From contig CM019710.1 of NCBI GenBank assembly GCA_009760885.1, positions 3,415,133-3,479,132 of the forward strand: a stretch of DNA of 64,000 bases, read 5' to 3'. The stretch comes from Achatina immaculata. Its lineage: Eukaryota; Mollusca; Gastropoda; Stylommatophora; Achatinidae. The notes under the pieces were generated by a model, which did no database searches, was not told the origin of the DNA, and saw only the letters and a list, made by a program, of their open reading frames with translations. Positions within the stretch are counted from its first letter, which is position 1, and the number at the start of each line of letters is the position of its first letter. Shown here one piece after another: positions 49,101 to 55,100 of this stretch. The translations under genes and the position numbers were made by a program.

Positions 49101-52100
49101 ACAGTCCAGGGGTATGGGGACATATTGGACAGTCCAGGGAGGCTTCCATAATTGTAAAAAAAAAGATTTAGATTCCCCGATGTAGACGGCCACAACCAGC
49201 TGCTTACGCTGTCATACAGTAGCAGGCCAAGCTTGTAGCGCTGGGAAGGTTTTGTGTGACACACTGAAGTTATAGATGAAGCTCATTGTCCCTCCTTGAC
49301 ATCCTGTCCTGAGAAGGAAAACTATCAAACAAGAATTAAAGAAGGAAACATGGTGGTGATCCTAGAAGAAGACAGACACGGACGGTAAGAAATAGATCAG
49401 ATCAGTATTCTGCCCAGATTTTTAGATAACATATTTAGGTGGCCAAATTTATTTTTAAATGTTTCAGAACTGAAGAAAAATGTGGACACCCCGATAGGTA
49501 AGTAAATGTTTGCCTTCTTTATTATAAAGATTGTTCTTTTGTTCTTGTTATTATTGTTGCCCTGTATGTCCTTGACATTTGCTGGAGACTTCTGTGTTTT
49601 GTTTTTTTTTTAAATTGTATGTTCAGTGCAGAACCGTAGTATAGTAAAAGAATTCAGGCATTCTAATTTTCTGTGTCATAGATTTTGGTGCGCATACTGG
49701 AGTAGTTTGCATAATAGAAGATGAGATCAGTGCACATGTTGGAGTAGTTAGCATAACAGAAGATGAGATCAGTGCACATGTTGGAGTAGTTAGCATAACA
49801 GAAGATGAGATCAGTGCACATACTGAAGTAGTTAGCGTAACAGAAGATGAAATCAGTGCACATATTGGAATACAGCATAACAAGATGAAGTCAGTGCACG
49901 TACTGGAATAACTGAAAGTGGAAAATGGAAATGATAGGAAACATATGCTCAGATGACTACAACAAAGTGGACAGGTTAAGACATAGATGGAAGAAGATCC
50001 AGGGTAAGAAGAGAAGGAGAATGAGAGTGCAGTGTGATGGGTGGAAGATGTTAGGAGAGAGCTTATCGTTTTTTGTTACGGTATCTCCGTAGAACTTTGA
50101 AAAAAAAAAGAATGTTCTCAACAGCTCAAGCTATGAAGATGTTGGAACACGGGCACCATGTTGGATAGAGTTATGTTAGTTTTGCTTGAAGATCCAAAGT
50201 GGACCAAAAGAGCTAGCTTCTCTGTAGGCTCCACTGTCATGGGGACCATGGCAGTGTTGGCCCTTTTGGCCAGGCTGATCCTAGTGCTAGGAGCAGAAAG
50301 GGAGAGATGGAAGAAGATGTTGACAAGCTGTGCCCAGTGCTAGGAGCAGCAAGGGAGAGATGGAAGATGATCTTGACAGGCTGTTCCCAGTGCTAGGAGC
50401 AGCAAGGAAAAGAAGTAAGAAGATCTTGACAGGCTGTGCCCTGTGCTAGGAGCAGTAAGGGAGAGATGGAAGAAGATCTTGACAAGCTGTGCCCAGTGCT
50501 AGGAGCAGCAAGGTGGAGATGATCTTGACAGGCTGTGCCCGGTGCTGGGAGCATCAAGGAAAAAAAGTAAAAAGATCTTGACAAGCTGTGCCCAGTGCTG
50601 GGAGCATCAAGGAAAAGAAGTAAGAAGATCTTGACAAGCTGTGCCCAGTGCTAGGAGCAGCAAGGTGGAGATGATCTTGACAGGCTGTGCCCAGTGCTAG
50701 GAACAGAAAGGGAGAGATGGAAGATGATCTTGACAAGCTGTGCCCAGTGCTAGGAGCAAAAAGGAAGATATGGAAGAAGATCTTGACAGGCTGTTCCCAG
50801 TGCTAGGAGCAAAAAGGAAGATATGGAAGAAGATCTTGACAGGCTGTTCCCAGTGCTAGGAGCAGCAAGGAAAAGAAGTAAGAAGATCTTGACAGGCTGT
50901 GCCCTGTGCTAGGAGCAGCAAGGGAGAGATGGAAGAAGATCTTGACAAGCTGTGCCCAGTGCTAGGAGCAGCAAGGTGGAGATGATCTTGACAGGCTGTG
51001 CCCGGTGCTGGGAGCATCAAGGAAAAAAAGTAAAAAGATCTTGACAAGCTGTGCCCAGTGCTGGGAGCATCAAGGAAAAGAAGTAAGAAGATCTTGACAA
51101 GCTGTGCCCAGTGCTAGAAGCAGCAAGGAAAAGTCATAAGAAGATCTTGACAGGCTGTGTCCTGTGCTAGGAGCAGTAAGGAAAAGAAGTAATAAGATCT
51201 TGACAAGCTGTGCTCAGTGCTAGAAGCAGCAAGGAAGAGATGGAAGAAGATGTTGACAGGCTGTGTTCAGTGCTAGGAGCAGCAAGAAAAAGACATAAGA
51301 AGATCTTGACAGGCTGTGCCCAGTTCTAGGAACAGCAAGGAAGAGATGGAAGAAGATCTTTACAGGCTGTGTTCAGTGCTAGTAACTGCTTAGGGGAAGT
51401 GGAAAAGGATCTTGTCAGGCTGTGGTTTGCTGGCCCAGATAACCGTGCTATCACTCTGTCATGGTCCTTCTTGTTGCCAGTTTGTCCTCCTACGTTGTCA
51501 CAGCAAGAGACAGAGAAAGCTGGAGACCCAGTGTAGCTTGCTTAGATTGAGGAAGTGTCATAGGATGATGATGATAAAATACTGTTCCGAGGCTTGCGTG
51601 TGAAGCTGATTCCTAATTGCCTTTTTTTTTTCAACCTTTTAACAGTTTTATGCCTGCTTGGTAACAAAAGTGACCTTGAGAGTGGTAGGAAGGTCAGTAA
51701 GGAAGATGCAACAGAATACGCAGCCTCGATTGATGCACTGTTTTATGAGACTTCAGCCTTGAAGAATACAGGTAAGGTCACTCGTTATCTTCTTCCCACA
51801 GTCCATAGTGATTAACCAATTCTTATCTGTTTTAAAAAATTGAAGAGCTGCAGTAGAATCCAGTTTTATTATATCTTTACTTCTGTTTTATTACATCTTA
51901 ACTTCTCAGTTTTATTATATCTTATCTTCTCAGTTTTATTACATCTTAACTTCTCAGTTTTATTATATCTTATCTTCTCAGTTTTATTACATCTTAACTT
52001 CTCAGTTTTATTTCCTGTAGATATTTACGATGGGTGATTGATAAGTTCTCGGCCTAAGGTACAACGGATTATTTATGGACAATTTTTTTTGGTTATTTCT

Positions 52101-55100
52101 CAACATAGCTGCCTTGCAAGTATATGCACTTAATCCAGCAATCCTGAAGTATACGGATCCCTTCTTTATAAAAGTCAGCATCTTGTGCCAGCAGAAAGTG
52201 GTCTACAGCATGAATGAAGTCATCTTCTGAAGCAGATTTGCGACCACTGAGCTCCTTTTTGAGTTTGATAAACAGGTAATAGTCCGAAGGGGCCAAATCT
52301 GAGGAATAAGGAGGATGTTCAAGAAGCTGGAAGCCGCATTCATAAATGGCAGCCACTGCCACCGCCGACTTGTGAACTGGAGCATTGCCTTGCTGAAAGA
52401 TGACTCTTCTTGTCAATTTCCCTCGACGCTTTTCCTTCAGTTTGACCCGCAGTTGCTTCACAAGATTAGTGTAATAGGTCCTGGTGACCGTTCTGTCCTT
52501 TTGAAGATAGTCTACCAATAGCACACTTTCTGAATCCCAAAAGATGGAAGCCATCACTTTGCCTGCAGACAGAACCACCCTTGCTTTCTTTGGAGGTGGG
52601 GATCCATGATGTTTCCACTGCTTTGACTGTTATTTGGTTTCTGGTTGAAAATGATGAACCTAAGTATCATCCATAATCACAAATTGGTGAAGAAACTTTT
52701 CAGGATCTGCAGAAAAATGGCCAAGATTGTCTCTTGACATGTTGAGACGCTGTCGTTTGCTGGCCCAGATAACCGTGCTATCACTCTGTCATGGTCCTTC
52801 TTGTTGCCAGTTTGTCCTCCTACGTTGTCACAGCAAGAGACAGAGAAAGCTGGAGACCCAGTGTAGCTTGCTTAGATTGAGGAAGTGTCATAGGATGATG
52901 ATGATAAAATACTGTTCCGAGGCTTGCGTGTGAAGCTGATTCCTAATTGCCTTTTTTTTTCAACCTTTTAACAGTTTTATGCCTGCTTGGTAACAAAAGT
53001 GACCTTGAGAGTGGTAGGAAGGTCAGTAAGGAAGATGCAACAGAATACGCAGCCTCGATTGATGCACTGTTTTATGAGACTTCAGCCTTGAAGAATACAG
53101 GTAAGGTCACTCGTTATCTTCTTCCCACAGTCCATAGTGATTAACCAATTCTTATCTGTTTTAAAAAATTGAAGAGCTGCAGTAGAATCCAGTTTTATTA
53201 TATCTTTACTTCTGTTTTATTACATCTTAACTTCTCAGTTTTATTACATCTTCTCAGTTTTATTATATCTTAACTTCTCAGTTTTATTATATCTCAACTT
53301 CTCAGTTTTATTACATCTTATCTTCTCAGTTTTATTACATCTTAACTTCTCAGTTTTATTTCCTGTAGATATTTACGATGGGTGATTGATAAGTTCTCGG
53401 CCTAAGGTACAACGGATTATTTATGGACAATTTTTTTTGGTTATTTCTCAACATAGCTGCCTTGCAAGTATATGCACTTAATCCAGCAATCCTGAAGTAT
53501 ACGGATCCCTTCTTTATAAAAGTCAGCATCTTGTGCCAGCAGAAAGTGGTCTACAGCATGAATGAAGTCATCTTCTGAAGCAGATTTGCGACCACTGAGC
53601 TCCTTTTTGAGTTTGATAAACAGGTAATAGTCCGAAGGGGCCAAATCTGAGGAATAAGGAGGATGTTCAAGAAGCTGGAAGCCGCATTCATAAATGGCAG
53701 CCACTGCCACCGCCGACTTGTGAACTGGAGCATTGCCTTGCTGAAAGATGACTCTTCTTGTCAATTTCCCTCGACGCTTTTCCTTCAGTTTGACCCGCAG
53801 TTGCTTCACAAGATTAGTGTAATAGGTCCTGGTGACCGTTCTGTCCTTTTGAAGATAGTCTACCAATAGCACACTTTCTGAATCCCAAAAGATGGAAGCC
53901 ATCACTTTGCCTGCAGACAGAACCACCCTTGCTTTCTTTGGAGGTGGGGATCCATGATGTTTCCACTGCTTTGACTGTTATTTGGTTTCTGGTTGAAAAT
54001 GATGAACCTAAGTATCATCCATAATCACAAATTGGTGAAGAAACTTTTCAGGATCTGCAGAAAAATGGCCAAGATTGTCTCTTGACATGTTGAGACGCTG
54101 TCGTTTGTGATCAGCTCCAAGAAGTTTTGGGACCCATCGAGCAGAGACCTTTGTCATTTGCAGATCATTGTGAATAATGGCATGAACACGTTCCTGGGAG
54201 ATGCCCAACTCAGTAGCAATGTACCGCTCAGTTAGTTGTCGATCCTCCATTATCGTGTCATGGCTTCTGCTGGTGGTTTCATCTGTGGTTACTGTTCTTG
54301 GTCTTCCTGGACGGGGATCATCTTCCAGACTCTCCCTTCCATGTTTGAATTGAGCTGCCCATTTCTTAACTGTGCTGTAGGACAGGGCACTCTCCCCTAG
54401 AGTCTCCACCATATCCTCAAGGATCTCCTTTGATGATAAGCCCTTGATGCAGAGGTAGCGAATGACTGCTCAGTGAGAAATGTTATCCATTTTCTCAATT
54501 TCTGCCACCCTTTACCACTTCAGTAGCGTGTAAAAAAAAAATTGGTTTGCAGTTAATTTCTTGAAACTTGGTGTTTAACCTTACATTAACCTGATCTACA
54601 AATGCACCTAATATCAACTGTGTGTTTCAAGTATTTGTACCTTATGCTGAGAACTTATCAATCGCCCTTCGTAATTTCCTTTCCTTGTATTATAATTTCT
54701 TTGTCATATTGATCAGGGATACTTTAATGCATGAGAATGGAGATGCAGGCAGCATCAGAAGCAACTTCCTGTTTGGTGGAGCAGGACAACTTGCAGGGGT
54801 CATTGTAACAGACTCCCAAAGCATGTTACGGAGAACTGAGAGGCATTTTTTTTTCCCACAGGAGCGGGTCCAGCTTCCAGAGGGCTCTCATTTCTTCATT
54901 CTGATGTGGGTCTACTGACCAGGGTCTTGTGGGAGTCAGTGAGAAAGCTAACAAAGTAGCAGGCATGGCTGCACTTCAGGGCACCCTTAGAGTGGGTGAG
55001 GAGACAACAGCTCTACAACATTAGATTGAGTGACAGCAGTCACATCAAGAGGACGGTGAAACTGGGGGGGAAGGAGAGGGGAGGTGAATGTTTTCTGAAC

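Larger units (their letters stand above)
51430..52759. repeat. Tandem duplication carrying Rab exon 6, copy 1 (about 1330 bp)
   Basis: Recurs from 52760. It includes exon 6, the 24-bp array and the first 730 bases of a mariner. At the junction mariner sequence (GACGCTGTCGTTTG) switches to CTGGCCCAGATAACC; both parents share GTTTG. Confidence 0.92.
52760..54088. repeat. Tandem duplication carrying Rab exon 6, copy 2
   Basis: Nearly identical to copy 1, apart from T-run length and the number of 24-bp units. Here the mariner continues to its full length beyond the duplicated segment. Confidence 0.9.

Noticed and set aside
54622..54918. 98-residue frame duplicated at 56441-56737
   Set aside because: Conservation is explained by the segmental duplication; the frame begins in mariner terminal sequence and has no recognisable domain.
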